From: Granulosicoccus sp947495035
Lineage (GTDB): Bacteria; Pseudomonadota; Gammaproteobacteria; Granulosicoccales; Granulosicoccaceae
Strand: one strand, 5' to 3'
Assembly: GCF_050589605.1 (NCBI RefSeq)
Contig: NZ_JBNGOO010000002.1
Length of the DNA: 64,000 nucleotides
Below the pieces are notes generated by a model, which was not told the DNA's origin, did no database searches, and worked only from the letters and a program-made list of their open reading frames with translations. A program made the position numbers and the translations under genes. Below are positions 25,401 through 33,897 of this stretch, one piece after another (position 1 is the stretch's first letter; the number at the start of each line of letters is the position of its first letter).

Positions 25401-25790
25401 GATGGTGAAGGAGGCGTAGACGAGTGAGCTGATGGTGGAACCCAGGTAGCCGAATCCGGCGCCGCGAGTCAGCAGATCCATATCCAGGCCATGACGCGCT
25501 GCGTAATAGCTGATCGGCAGCCCGGTCAGGAATATGATGATGGCAACAACCGCGATGGCCCAAACGGTATTCACGAACCCGTAACCGAGTACCATGGCCG
25601 CGCCGATGGCTTCCAGCGCAAGAAACGAGGCGGCACCGAATGCCGTGTTGCCAACGCGCCATATCGAGAACTTCCGTACGCTACGTGCCGTGTAGCGAAG
25701 CGCATAGTCTTCCATGGACTCGTCTGCCACCCAGCCGTTGTATTTTCGCCTGATGGGGAAAATCTGCTGGGGGACACGTTGGATAGTCAT
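22395..25790 (-). CDS. NCS1 permease-fused hybrid sensor histidine kinase
   Basis: An 1131-residue membrane protein. Residues ~1-480 look like a purine-cytosine/NCS1-type permease (about 12 helices). Next is a cysteine-rich insert (~497-537), a second membrane block of two helices (~560-620), a coiled coil, HisKA with ISHELRSPLNGIL (His ~685), HATPase (NLLTNAVRF ~797, GLGLAITEKL), a receiver domain with phospho-Asp ~968 in AILLDLSMGE and a helical C-terminal tail. NCS1 carriers move nucleobases, hydantoins and related amides. Divergent from formamidase and paired with a LuxR-type regulator, it probably senses formamide, urea or a nucleobase. Whether the permease part still transports is unknown. 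Confidence 0.9.
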   Translation of the reverse strand: MTIQRVPQQIFPIRRKYNGWVADESMEDYALRYTARSVRKFSIWRVGNTAFGAASFLALEAIGAAMVLGYGFVNTVWAIAVVAIIIFLTGLPISYYAARHGLDMDLLTRGAGFGYLGSTISSLVYASFTIIFFAFEAAILATALQMLIPLPLWLWYVISSLIIVPLVARGISLISRIQLWSQIPWLLLLVLPYLIILLTEPQHYSAFTRFSGAESDSGGFEPLQFAAAAAIAFALIVQIGEQVDFLRFLPEKTESNSGRWWAAVILAGPGWIIPGALKILGGAFLAFMLLEAGGSIEEAMEPTRLYLAAFSHVFSNTDLVLLATLTFVVVSQIKINIVNAYAGSLAWSNFFARLTYSHPGRVVWLVFNCLIAVLIITLGIFESLEHVLSLYSIIAVAWIGTLVADLVINKPLGLSPSGIEFKRAHLHDFNPVGIGSMIISAIIAAVAQLGIWGDVAQAFAPFIALGSTFVMTPLLALLTHSRFYIARQEEAVVPRGAILHCSVCDNSFESDDMVQCPAYGSWICSLCCTLESRCHDMCKSHPPPSRWVQRMFGVLLPNTSANLVHRRVGSYLVVLLSQCTIFGAVLGLVYLQAESRPLTSDQHVLISGLFVEMAVLLLIVAAISSWWTVLGKEGRRMAQYELNRQNELLTQESEAHRLTDAALQRAKERAEQANEAKTRYVAGISHELRSPLNGILGYSQILLHDSSLGESQRQAVDTIRKSGEHQLDLINELLDLARIEADRVRLEPASLHLPVFFEEILQMIRPLAQEKNLRLEHLDSTETPDFILADAKRLRQILINLLTNAVRFTDTGTVTLDTGTRDDRLVLRVIDSGIGISQHDQERIFQPFERGAAGRILGEPGAGLGLAITEKLIHLMDGQLHLSSELKGGSVFEVCLPLVLSDTCTTEEESEPEIMAYSGPARTLLIVDDQAVQRQMLTALLSPLGFTIKEAAGGQECLDQLQEPLPDAILLDLSMGEPDGWETARQIRERGFNTLPIIIVSADVLGDHEARMASIDASAFVAKPVLESELRAALKSEIGLEWIHRSAPLTPTVGRTPPGTTHDFTFDDRARQALLHQARAGNVRALQHLLDELEDEDSTLTPSCNTARRWLQNFELDRLEDALMRADNELE

Positions 25791-26080
25791 GATGCTACCC
25801 GGGGTACGCGATGAAGGCTCATGGATGAAATGTTCATTACCGACACATGACTGGGTTCTGGATTGTCTCCACTGACTGTATGCCAGGCAAGAGCTGCGTA
25901 TCGAGTGTACGTAGATTGACGTATTGTGTCACCGTACCGGCATTGGCAATACTCGATAGCGAAACAGCCAGTCAATGCGCCAGGCCGCGACTCCGGGCAA
26001 TTTGCCCGTCACGCATGAATTGTCGCTGCGACCTGTCTGTTTCGACTCTCACCACACTCAGAAACCAGAAGAGGTATGCC
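25791..26080. promoter_or_regulatory. Divergent regulatory region, kinase gene / fmdA
   Basis: This 290-base gap separates the NCS1-type kinase gene from fmdA and must hold both promoters. Visible elements are the palindrome TACCCGGGGTA (25796-25806) just upstream of the kinase start and a direct repeat ACGTA-N6-ACGTA near 25910. These are candidate regulator sites only. Confidence 0.45.
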
Positions 26081-27313
26081 ATGGCCGATACACTGATCAA
26101 GGTTGACTTGAACAGCTCTCCTTACGAAAACGAGAACGTTCACAATCGATGGCACCCGGACATTCCGATGGCGACCTGGGTCGAGCCGGGAGATGACTTC
26201 ATACTGGAGACGTATGACTGGACGGGCGGTTTCATCAAGAACGATGACAGTGCCGATGATGTTCGTGACGTCGACCTGTCCACGGTGCATTTCCTCAGTG
26301 GCCCGGTTGGTGTGAAAGGCGCCGAAGCCGGTGACCTGCTGGTGGTCGAGTTGCTGGACATCGGCGCCAAGGAGGAGAGCATGTGGGGCTTCAATGGCTT
26401 CTTTTCCAAAACCAATGGCGGTGGTTTTCTGACCGATCACTATCCGGCTGCGCAGAAATCCATCTGGGACTTCGAAGGCATGTTCACCAAGTCAAGGCAT
26501 GTCCCGGGGGTTCGTTATGCCGGACTCATTCATCCCGGCCTGATCGGCTGTCTGCCGGATCCGGCACTGCTTGCCGACTGGAATGAAAGGGAAGTCGGGC
26601 TCATTGAGACCGATCCCGACAGGGTGCCACCGCTGGCCAATCCGCCATTTGCAGACACGGCTCACATGGGAAAGATGACCGGGGACGCAAGAGACAAGGC
26701 AGCATCCGAAGGTGCGCGGACGGTGCCGCCCCGCGAGCACGGCGGGAACTGCGATATCAAGGATCTGTCACGTGGCTCGAAGATCTATTTTCCGGTCTAT
26801 GTGGACGGAGCGGGATTGTCCGTGGGAGATCTGCACTTCAGCCAGGGTGACGGTGAGATTACCTTCTGCGGCGCCATCGAGATGGCCGGCTGGGTTCACA
26901 TGAAGGTATCCGTGATCAAGGGTGGCATGAAGACCTATGGGGTCAAGAACCCGCTGTTCAAACCCAGTCCGATTACCCCCCACTACGACGATTACATCAT
27001 CTTTGAAGGGATATCCGTGGATGAATCCGGCAAGCAGCACTATCTCGATGTCAATGTCGCCTATCGGCAGGCCTGCCTGAATGCGATCGAATACATGAAG
27101 AAGTTCGGTTACAGCGGCGCGCAGGCCTATTCGATTCTGGGAACGGCACCCGTGCAGGGACATATCAGCGGGGTCGTGGATATTCCCAATTCCTGTGCAA
27201 CACTCTGGTTGCCTACCGGGATATTCGACTTCGATATCAACCCGTCAGCGGCGGGTCCGGTCATTCAGGACTTCGGCGGCGTTTCCATGCCGATATCACC
27301 TGACAAGAACTGA
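26081..27313 (+). CDS. fmdA: Formamidase (FmdA/AmdA family)
   Basis: A 410-residue amidohydrolase that splits formamide, and possibly acetamide, to ammonia and the acid. The family is typified by Methylophilus methylotrophus FmdA, about 407 residues, and the length agrees. Recognisable stretches include NRWHPDIPM near the start, PPREHGGNCDIK and the C-terminal VDIPNSCATLWLP. ATG 26081 follows AGAGGT at good spacing. The following FmdB-like and AmiS-like genes confirm an amide-use cluster, with the transporter-type kinase opposite as probable regulator. It would supply nitrogen, with formate as by-product. Confidence 0.95.
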   Translation: MADTLIKVDLNSSPYENENVHNRWHPDIPMATWVEPGDDFILETYDWTGGFIKNDDSADDVRDVDLSTVHFLSGPVGVKGAEAGDLLVVELLDIGAKEESMWGFNGFFSKTNGGGFLTDHYPAAQKSIWDFEGMFTKSRHVPGVRYAGLIHPGLIGCLPDPALLADWNEREVGLIETDPDRVPPLANPPFADTAHMGKMTGDARDKAASEGARTVPPREHGGNCDIKDLSRGSKIYFPVYVDGAGLSVGDLHFSQGDGEITFCGAIEMAGWVHMKVSVIKGGMKTYGVKNPLFKPSPITPHYDDYIIFEGISVDESGKQHYLDVNVAYRQACLNAIEYMKKFGYSGAQAYSILGTAPVQGHISGVVDIPNSCATLWLPTGIFDFDINPSAAGPVIQDFGGVSMPISPDKN

Positions 27314-27324
27314 GGTGATTCGCC

Positions 27325-27672
27325 ATGCCGGTCTATGACTATCTGTGCGACGAGTGCGGGCCTCGGGAGCTTCATCGAGCCTATGAGGATCGGGACAAGC
27401 CCCTGTGTTGCAATGATTGCGAAACGCTGCTGAGAAGGGTCTGGTTGGCAGCGCCTCGACAAGCGCTTGTCTCATCTTCCTTGCGCAATGCCATGAGCAC
27501 CAACGAACGCTCTTCCCATGAACCTCGCATGTCCCGGGACATGGATTCGGCCAGAGGAGCACATCCTCCGGGTTGTGGTTGCTGCTCGACTGGCAAGTCG
27601 GGAACGACCGTTACCGCCGCCAATGGTGCCAAGTCCTTTCCGACCAAAAGGCCGTGGATGATCAGTCACTAG
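27325..27672 (+). CDS. fmdB: FmdB family zinc-ribbon protein
   Basis: A 115-residue protein with an N-terminal zinc ribbon (MPVYDYLCDECG ... LCCNDCETLLRR) typical of FmdB, then a low-complexity tail with a GCGCC cluster. FmdB was first named as a putative regulator in the formamidase operon of Methylophilus; its action is not well established. It starts 11 bases after fmdA, which fits one operon. Confidence 0.88.
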   Translation: MPVYDYLCDECGPRELHRAYEDRDKPLCCNDCETLLRRVWLAAPRQALVSSSLRNAMSTNERSSHEPRMSRDMDSARGAHPPGCGCCSTGKSGTTVTAANGAKSFPTKRPWMISH

Positions 27673-27720
27673 GCAGTTCCCGTTCCGACTCGGTTCAAGA
27701 CCCTGACGGTTGGCAGGCCA

Positions 27721-27758
27721 GGCAGGTCGTGCAGGAGATCTCCCTTGCACGACTTGCC
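27721..27758 (+). other. Strong hairpin between fmdB and the amide channel gene
   Basis: GGCAGGTCGTGCA pairs with TGCACGACTTGCC (13 base pairs with one G-T) around a 12-base loop that itself contains the palindrome GGAGATCTCC. No T-run follows, so read-through is expected. It may set a step in expression between fmdAB and the channel gene. Confidence 0.65.
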
Positions 27759-27816
27759 ATATCGGTGCGCTGACGCTGTCAGGCAGTGCCAATCATTCGC
27801 TTCTCGGAGAACTCAC

Positions 27817-28332
27817 ATGCTTCTTGGTCTCGCTTTGCTCTACGTTGGTGCCGTACTGGTGCTCAACGGCATCTGGCTGCACGGCCGAATCGGTGACAAT
27901 GAAATCTGGGTCATCAATATCTTTTCGGGTGTCGTCACCTGCCTGGTGTCGTTCAAGCTGGCATTCGGTGCCAATGCCGATGCTGGCTCCATCAAGGCCG
28001 CGGCGCTGACGTTGCTTTTTGCCTTCACCTACTTCTGGGTATGTATCAATCGTTTCAATGGGTCGGATGGTCGAGGACTGGGCTGGTTCAGCCTGTTTGT
28101 TGCGATCACCGCCATTCCGGTTGCCATCGATACGCTGTTCAACGCGACATCGGTCTGGCAGATATGGTTCGGTCTGTGCTGGGCAGCGTGGGCGTTTCTG
28201 TGGTTCCTGTTTTTCCTGTTGCTGGCCATGAAGAAGCCGATTGCCCGGTTCACCGGTTCAGTCGCTGCCGTGGAAGGCATTCTGACCGGTTGGTTGCCAG
28301 GATACCTGTTGCTCGATGGCGTGCTGTCATAG
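27817..28332 (+). CDS. AmiS/UreI family urea/amide channel
   Basis: A 171-residue inner-membrane protein with six predicted helices, starting MLLGLALLYVGAVLVLNGIW. This matches the AmiS/UreI family, which lets urea or short-chain amides cross the membrane (UreI in Helicobacter, AmiS in amidase operons). ATG 27817 has GGAGA at the right distance; the longer frame upstream runs through the hairpin. It completes the formamide-use cluster as the uptake step. Confidence 0.9.
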   Translation: MLLGLALLYVGAVLVLNGIWLHGRIGDNEIWVINIFSGVVTCLVSFKLAFGANADAGSIKAAALTLLFAFTYFWVCINRFNGSDGRGLGWFSLFVAITAIPVAIDTLFNATSVWQIWFGLCWAAWAFLWFLFFLLLAMKKPIARFTGSVAAVEGILTGWLPGYLLLDGVLS

Positions 28333-28360
28333 CGCATCGCCGACAGTCAGGGTCGAAGCT

Positions 28361-28390
28361 GCGGTACGGATCTCCGGGCCTCCGTACCGC
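28361..28390. terminator. Bidirectional stem-loop between convergent genes
   Basis: A perfect 10-base inverted repeat, GCGGTACGGA / TCCGTACCGC, with a 10-base loop lies between the amide channel and the convergent GntR gene. No T-run is seen, so termination is likely but not certain. Confidence 0.55.
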
Positions 28391-28417
28391 TACGACGTTC
28401 TGCCTGATCGCCGTGCG

Positions 28418-29185
28418 TCAACGCATCTCGTTGACATAACAGTGGGCTTCAGTCAATGCGGCATGGCGCATGATCAGCAGGGGCTCGTTGAGGGTGTCCA
28501 GTGCCAGCGCATCGATATCCAGCAAGGCCAGAGCAACTTCGTCCGTCTTGCCCAGTAACTGTTTTTCCCGCTCCGATGCCAGTCTGGCGGTCACTTTTTC
28601 ATGTACGGCTCCCAACTGGATCTGGTGCTGCTCCAGCAACCAGTTGAACACCAGCTCGGGCACGTCCTCCGCCTGCTGAGGGAAGTCCGGAACGCGCGCC
28701 ATCGGAACGATGAAGTTGTCCACCATGACAGGACTTCCGTCCGCCTCCCGGATTCGCACCATGTCTGACACCGTCGTGTGCTCGGCATCGAGCTTCAATC
28801 GATCCCGTTCTTCATCAGACGCCTCTCTGCAGTCCACATTCAGGGTACGGGTGATGGTCGTGATCAGACGACCATCCTGCGTCTGCAAGCGAAAGTACTT
28901 GTAGAACCGCGACAAGGTGTGATTGGGCATGCGACCGGTGACGACCGTGCCGGTACGCCGGCGCCGCATGACGATACCCTCGTTTGTCAGGTCCCCCATG
29001 GCTCGCCGGATGGTTCCATAGGACACACCCAACATGGTCGCCAGATCGATTTCGGCCGGCAGGACATCGCCGGCAGCCCAGGCTCCGGACGTGATCCGCT
29101 CGACAATTCTTTCCTTGACCTGTTCATGTAACGGTGCCGCGACAAGACTTGCACCCAGTTCCTGCACCTTCTGTTTATTAGCCAC
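28418..29185 (-). CDS. GntR family transcriptional regulator (HutC subfamily)
   Basis: A 255-residue regulator: winged helix-turn-helix at ~18-85 (PAEIDLATMLGVSYGTIRRAM) followed by a UTRA ligand-binding domain (~95-250). GTG start at 29185 with an AAGGAA upstream. It is divergent from an M20 peptidase gene and ABC importer with only 49 bases between starts, so it very likely controls that operon, responding to an imported amino acid, peptide or a breakdown product. Confidence 0.9.
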   Translation of the reverse strand: MANKQKVQELGASLVAAPLHEQVKERIVERITSGAWAAGDVLPAEIDLATMLGVSYGTIRRAMGDLTNEGIVMRRRRTGTVVTGRMPNHTLSRFYKYFRLQTQDGRLITTITRTLNVDCREASDEERDRLKLDAEHTTVSDMVRIREADGSPVMVDNFIVPMARVPDFPQQAEDVPELVFNWLLEQHQIQLGAVHEKVTARLASEREKQLLGKTDEVALALLDIDALALDTLNEPLLIMRHAALTEAHCYVNEMR

Positions 29186-29234
29186 CGATAAAAAATTCCT
29201 TGCTTATTGTGCGAATTTATATTTCTATATAGTT
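29186..29234. promoter_or_regulatory. Short AT-rich divergent promoter region
   Basis: The 49-base gap between the GntR and M20 start codons is AT-rich (TTGCTTATTG... then TATATTTCTATATAG). It contains CTATATAG and an ATTTCT-N11-AGAAAT repeat (29221-29243) that reaches into the M20 gene. The M20 start has no visible ribosome-binding site, so a nearly leaderless message is possible. Confidence 0.5.
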
Positions 29235-30521
29235 ATGAGAAATGAGATTCTACCTGTTCCTGACGTGAAATGGATGCTTTCGAGGCTTTCATCTCTGGTC
29301 GAGTGCAATACCTGCTTCCCTCCGGGCGACAACTACGCCTCAGTCATGGAGATTGTGACAAGTTTCTGTCAGGAATTGGACGCAAGCCACGAGATAGTGA
29401 CCGTGCCTGAAGAGTTGTATCGATCGGACGAAGTCAGTGGCCCCCGAATCAATCTGTTGTCCAGACCGGCGATGGCCCTCACCGACGATCTGCCCGAAGT
29501 GCTCATTTACTTCCACATGGATACGGCACCGGAAGGTCATGGCTGGACCCGTCCCGCCTTCGGCCTCACCGTGGAACAGAACCGGGTGTACGGTCGGGGA
29601 ACAGCCGACATGAAAGGGGCTGTCGTTGCGGTGCTGGATGCCTTGCGGCGACTGCGGCAGGCGGGTACCGTACTGAAATATCGTCCTGTACTGGCATTCT
29701 GTACCGATGAGGAAGGCGGCAAGTATCCGGGCATCCGCTATCTGGCTGAAACCCGGGAGCTGCCACCGATACTGCTGAACCTCAATGGTTCTGCCGATAA
29801 CAGGATCTGGGCAGGCTGCTTCGGCTCGCTGACCTATGAGCTGGTTTTCACCGGCAAGACGGCTCATTCGGGAACTCCGGAAATGGGTGTCAATGCTGTC
29901 GAGGAGTCGTTGCCTGCCGTTCTGGCTCTGATGAAACTCAAGGAAAAGGTCGAGCAGCGAGAGAGTGACATGCCCGCCAGACCCTGGGCATCGGAGCCCC
30001 TGCGGGCCCGGCTGACGCTGACTTCCATCAAGGCCGGGGACATGGGCTCCGCAATTCCGGGTGAATGTCGCATCATCATCAACCGGCGTTATCTGCCCGA
30101 AGAGGAAGAATCTCAGGTACATGACGAATTGATGAGTGTGCTGACAGCTGCGTTGGCGGCGAGTCGCCTGTCCGGCTGGTCCATGACTCAGACGGGACAT
30201 CTGCCGCCGGTCAAGAACCCGGATGGCCCGGGCACGGAGCGCTGGACAGCAGCCCGGGCTGCGGCAGCCGGTATACCCATGAGCGATTTCACTCGTTACG
30301 GCTCGTCCACCTCATCCGATTTCGGTTGGGTGCAACGGGCAGGCATTCAGCACATGCTGCTCGGTGGGCTGTCCCGGCCGGAGCGTAACGTTCATGGCCC
30401 GGATGAGCACACCACCACGGACGACCTGATCTACCTGTCGAAATCCATCGAGAATTTTCTTTCTGCCAGTTTCCACTTACCCGATACATCTTCGTCATCC
30501 ATCACTGACAACAACCCCTGA
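29235..30521 (+). CDS. M20 family metallopeptidase (ArgE/DapE/ACY1-like)
   Basis: A 428-residue zinc amidohydrolase. Core metal motifs are present: FHMDT (His94, Asp96), GRGTADMKGA with its Asp, FCTDEEGG with both Glu, and HGPDE with the distal His. It probably cleaves an acylated amino acid or dipeptide brought in by the ABC system encoded just downstream. The carboxylate ligand usually found in a GEPT-like motif is not obvious (LNLNGSADN instead). First gene of the operon, divergent from the GntR regulator. Confidence 0.87.
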   Translation: MRNEILPVPDVKWMLSRLSSLVECNTCFPPGDNYASVMEIVTSFCQELDASHEIVTVPEELYRSDEVSGPRINLLSRPAMALTDDLPEVLIYFHMDTAPEGHGWTRPAFGLTVEQNRVYGRGTADMKGAVVAVLDALRRLRQAGTVLKYRPVLAFCTDEEGGKYPGIRYLAETRELPPILLNLNGSADNRIWAGCFGSLTYELVFTGKTAHSGTPEMGVNAVEESLPAVLALMKLKEKVEQRESDMPARPWASEPLRARLTLTSIKAGDMGSAIPGECRIIINRRYLPEEEESQVHDELMSVLTAALAASRLSGWSMTQTGHLPPVKNPDGPGTERWTAARAAAAGIPMSDFTRYGSSTSSDFGWVQRAGIQHMLLGGLSRPERNVHGPDEHTTTDDLIYLSKSIENFLSASFHLPDTSSSSITDNNP

Positions 30522-30540
30522 TCTCCCGGGAGAACATGCT

Positions 30541-32097
30541 ATGAACGGTCCTACATTCAGTCGTCGACAATTCCTGCTGAGCAGCGCTGCGCTGGGTGTC
30601 GGCAGTCTGGGTCTGTCTTCTCTACCTGCCTTCGGAGCCAGTGCCGGTGGCACTCTGCGCATCGGGTTGAACATCACGCCCAACAAGCTCAATCCGATGC
30701 TCACCCGCTTGAACTCGGAATACATGCTTGCCGAGATGCTGTATTCGGGGCTGACCACGCTTGGCCATGACATGTCTGCACAGCCCGATCTGGCAACGGC
30801 ATGGACATCCAATGAGGATGCGACCGAGTGGCGTTTCACCTTGCGGGAGAATGTCGTGTTCTCCAATGGGCAGAAGCTGACGTCGGCGGATGTGGTTGCC
30901 TCGTTCAACAAACTGCTCGACCCGGAAACCTCGGCACCCGGACGGCGTAATCTGGGGCCCATCAGTCGTGTGACCGCCGACGGTGATCACGCGGTTGTCA
31001 TCAGCACGGAAACCCCGTTTGGCGATCTGCCGGTCGGCCTGACCTATCCGACAGCAAAGGTTCTTCCGGCCGGACTCATCGAGTCGGATTTCGCCGGATT
31101 CGATCAGACACCGGTGGGATCCGGTCCCTTCCGACTGGCCGAGTTCAAGCCGGATCAGGTGGCTGTACTGGAGAAAAACCCCGATTATTTCATTGCCGGG
31201 GAACCCTACCTCGATAGTGTGGAAGTTCGAACATTCCCCGATGCTGCCAGTGCGGCTGCAGCCATGCTGGCCGGTGAGATCGACCTGCTCAACGAGATTC
31301 AGCCAACCGATTACCAGCGGGTTGCCGATGCGCCTGGCATCGAGGGTCTGCTGACGCCATCCGGGCGTTTTCTGGATATCGTCATGGACAATTCAAGGCC
31401 GCCGTTCAATGACAAACGCGTGCGTGAAGCACTCTCCCTGTCACTCGATCGCGAGGCGATTGTCGAGCTGGTTGCAGAGGGTTTCGGCAAGCCGGGTAAC
31501 GATTCGCCAGTCAACAGTGCGTATCGCTATCACGATGAAGCGCCGCTGAAGAGTTTCGACCCGGAGCGTGCCCGCGCCCTGCTGGCCGACGCCGGGTATC
31601 CGGACGGCTTGCAGCTGGAACTGGTGGCATCGGTCAAACCCGGGTATCGCTCCTCACTGGCCGTGGTAGTACGCGAGATGGCGCGTGCCAGCGGTTTTGA
31701 TATTTCCATCAAGACCATGGATCATCCGACTTATCTGGATCAGGTCTGGAAAAAGGGCCAGTTTTATGTGGGTTTCTACAACATGCAACCCACTGAAGGC
31801 ACCATCTTCAATCTGCTGTTCACCTCGGGTGCCTCCTGGAACGAAACCAGATGGAACAACGAGTCCTTCGATGCTCTGATCAGCGAGGCCGACCGTACGA
31901 CCGATACGGCGCGACGCGCCGAGTTGTATGCCGAAGCGCAGCGTCTGATGCGAGAGGACGTTCCGGCCATCGTACCGTGCTTCTTCGATCTGCTGGCGGC
32001 CAAGGCCGAGTATGTGGAGGGCTATGAACAGCATCCGCGCGGCGCCAACTATGCGCTGCACAAGGTATCGCTGGCCGACAACGCGCCAACGCGCTGA
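30541..32097 (+). CDS. Peptide/nickel-type ABC substrate-binding protein, Tat-exported
   Basis: A 518-residue periplasmic solute receptor of SBP family 5 (DppA/OppA type). The N-terminus carries a twin-arginine motif, SRRQFLLSSAALGVG, ending near AFGASA, so export in folded form by Tat is likely. The body shows the family pattern around EYMLAEMLYSGLTTLG and the VSFNK-like FSNGQKLTSADVVASFNKLLD. It feeds the two permeases and fused ATPase that follow. Ligand: peptide-like or acylated amino acid, inferred from the flanking M20 genes. Confidence 0.93.
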   Translation: MNGPTFSRRQFLLSSAALGVGSLGLSSLPAFGASAGGTLRIGLNITPNKLNPMLTRLNSEYMLAEMLYSGLTTLGHDMSAQPDLATAWTSNEDATEWRFTLRENVVFSNGQKLTSADVVASFNKLLDPETSAPGRRNLGPISRVTADGDHAVVISTETPFGDLPVGLTYPTAKVLPAGLIESDFAGFDQTPVGSGPFRLAEFKPDQVAVLEKNPDYFIAGEPYLDSVEVRTFPDAASAAAAMLAGEIDLLNEIQPTDYQRVADAPGIEGLLTPSGRFLDIVMDNSRPPFNDKRVREALSLSLDREAIVELVAEGFGKPGNDSPVNSAYRYHDEAPLKSFDPERARALLADAGYPDGLQLELVASVKPGYRSSLAVVVREMARASGFDISIKTMDHPTYLDQVWKKGQFYVGFYNMQPTEGTIFNLLFTSGASWNETRWNNESFDALISEADRTTDTARRAELYAEAQRLMREDVPAIVPCFFDLLAAKAEYVEGYEQHPRGANYALHKVSLADNAPTR

Positions 32098-32110
32098 TAG
32101 CTGCTGAATC

Positions 32111-33061
32111 ATGTCTCTCGGATTCCTCCTCAAGCGCTTGTCATCACTGGTGGTGACAGCACTGATAGTCTCGGTAATCGTGTTCGGCATCACCCAGTTG
32201 TTACCGGCAAATGCCGCGACGATGATTCTGGGGGAATACGCAACCGAGGATGCTCTGGCAGCGCTCAATGCCAGGCTGGGTCTGGATCAGCCTGCCTGGG
32301 TGCAATACTGGCACTGGTTCTCGGGTGTCGTGCAGGGGGACTTCGGTATCTCTCTGAGAACCGGACAGCCCGTGGGCCAGACCATTCTGTCGGCCTTTGG
32401 CAATTCGGCCATCCTTGCAGTCTTCGCGTTGGTTCTGGTCTCTCTCGTGTCAATCCCGCTGGGCGTGCTGGCGGCCGCCCGACGCGGGAAGCCGGCCGAC
32501 CTCGGGGTGTCGTTGTTGAGCTACCTCGGCGTATCGCTGCCCGAGTTCGTGCTGGCAACGTTGCTGCTGGCCTGGCTTGCCAGTCCTGCCATTGCACTGT
32601 TCCCGGCATCCGGTTATGTCCCCTTCAGTGAGGACCCTCTGCGAGCGCTGCATCACATTGCCTTGCCGGTGCTGACACTGACCATCGTTCTGACCGCCCA
32701 CGTCAGTCGCATGGTGCGCTCCGAGATGGTGGACACCCTGGAGAGTGATTTCGTGCGAGCGGCAAGGCTTCGTGGTCTGAGTCGCAAGCGCGTGCTGTAC
32801 CGGCACGCATTACCCAATTCGCTCCTGCCCGCCATCACGGTCATCGCTCTGGATATCGGTTATCTGATCGGTGGCGTGATCGTGGTCGAAGAGGTTTTCT
32901 CGTTTCCCGGTGTCGGGCGGCAACTGATTCTGGCCATCCAGAACAGAGATCTTCCCATGCTGCAGGCTGGCGCATTGCTGATGGCGGTCACCTATGCCGT
33001 GGCCAATCTGCTGGCCGATCTGGCTTATGCGGTACTCGACAAGCGGATACAATTCGAATGA
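32111..33061 (+). CDS. ABC transporter permease (DppB/OppB type)
   Basis: A 316-residue inner-membrane permease with six helices and the BPD inner-membrane motif near ARLRGLSRKRVLYRHALPNSLLPAI, where the ATPase docks. It follows the binding protein by 13 bases and overlaps the next permease by four bases. Confidence 0.95.
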   Translation: MSLGFLLKRLSSLVVTALIVSVIVFGITQLLPANAATMILGEYATEDALAALNARLGLDQPAWVQYWHWFSGVVQGDFGISLRTGQPVGQTILSAFGNSAILAVFALVLVSLVSIPLGVLAAARRGKPADLGVSLLSYLGVSLPEFVLATLLLAWLASPAIALFPASGYVPFSEDPLRALHHIALPVLTLTIVLTAHVSRMVRSEMVDTLESDFVRAARLRGLSRKRVLYRHALPNSLLPAITVIALDIGYLIGGVIVVEEVFSFPGVGRQLILAIQNRDLPMLQAGALLMAVTYAVANLLADLAYAVLDKRIQFE

Positions 33062-33897
33062 ACGGTTTTCGTCGCACCTTCTCTGCACTGATCCGCACAC
33101 CGCAGGGTGCTGTCGGTCTGCTGCTCTGTCTATTGCTGTTGGTACTGACCCTGTTCGGACCCGAACTGGCACCTCGCGATCCCGAACAGTTCCATTTCAC
33201 TGACCGCTTTGCAGCGCCTTCTGCCGAGTTCCCTCTGGGTACCGACTGGTATGGACGTGATCTCCTGAGTCGAGTGTTGGCAGGCTCGCGTTCCACGATT
33301 CTGTTGGCCTTGCTGGCAACGGTCATCGGTACCGTGGCCGGTGCCGCCATCGGCATCGTATCCGGATTTCTCGGCGGTCGTACCGACGAGATCATCATGC
33401 GATTGAACGATGCCCTGATGGCGATCCCCAGTCTGCTGTTCGCCCTGCTGATTCTTTCCGTACTCGGCTCGTCCTCCTTCAATGCCGTGGTAGCCATCGG
33501 TATCGCCTTTACACCCGGCATGGCACGAATCGCGCGATCCGTGACGTTGCAAGCACGGGAGTTCGATTACGTGTCCGCCGCCAGGGCGCGAGGTGAGGGG
33601 ACGGTCTGGATCATCCTGGCCGAGCTGTTACCCAATGTCATATCACCTGTCATCGTGGAAGCAACCATTCGTGTCGCATTTGCCGTGATGACTCTGGCAA
33701 CTCTGTCGTTTCTGGGCCTCGGGGCGCAACCACCTTCGCCGGAATGGGGGTTGATGATTGCCGAAGGGCGTGACCACATGTTTCGCAGTCCATGGCCCAT
33801 TCTGGTGCCGGGAGTTGCAATAGCACTGGTTGCCATCTCATTCAATCTGCTCGGCGACGGACTGCGTGACGCACTGAACCCACAGGCCAGCTCATGA
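33058..33897 (+). CDS. ABC transporter permease (DppC/OppC type)
   Basis: A 279-residue second permease of the same importer, with the N-terminal OppC-type segment, GTDWYGRDLLSRVL and the docking motif SAARARGEGTVWIILAELLPN. It overlaps both neighbours by four bases (ATGA), showing translational coupling. Confidence 0.95.
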   Translation: MNGFRRTFSALIRTPQGAVGLLLCLLLLVLTLFGPELAPRDPEQFHFTDRFAAPSAEFPLGTDWYGRDLLSRVLAGSRSTILLALLATVIGTVAGAAIGIVSGFLGGRTDEIIMRLNDALMAIPSLLFALLILSVLGSSSFNAVVAIGIAFTPGMARIARSVTLQAREFDYVSAARARGEGTVWIILAELLPNVISPVIVEATIRVAFAVMTLATLSFLGLGAQPPSPEWGLMIAEGRDHMFRSPWPILVPGVAIALVAISFNLLGDGLRDALNPQASS

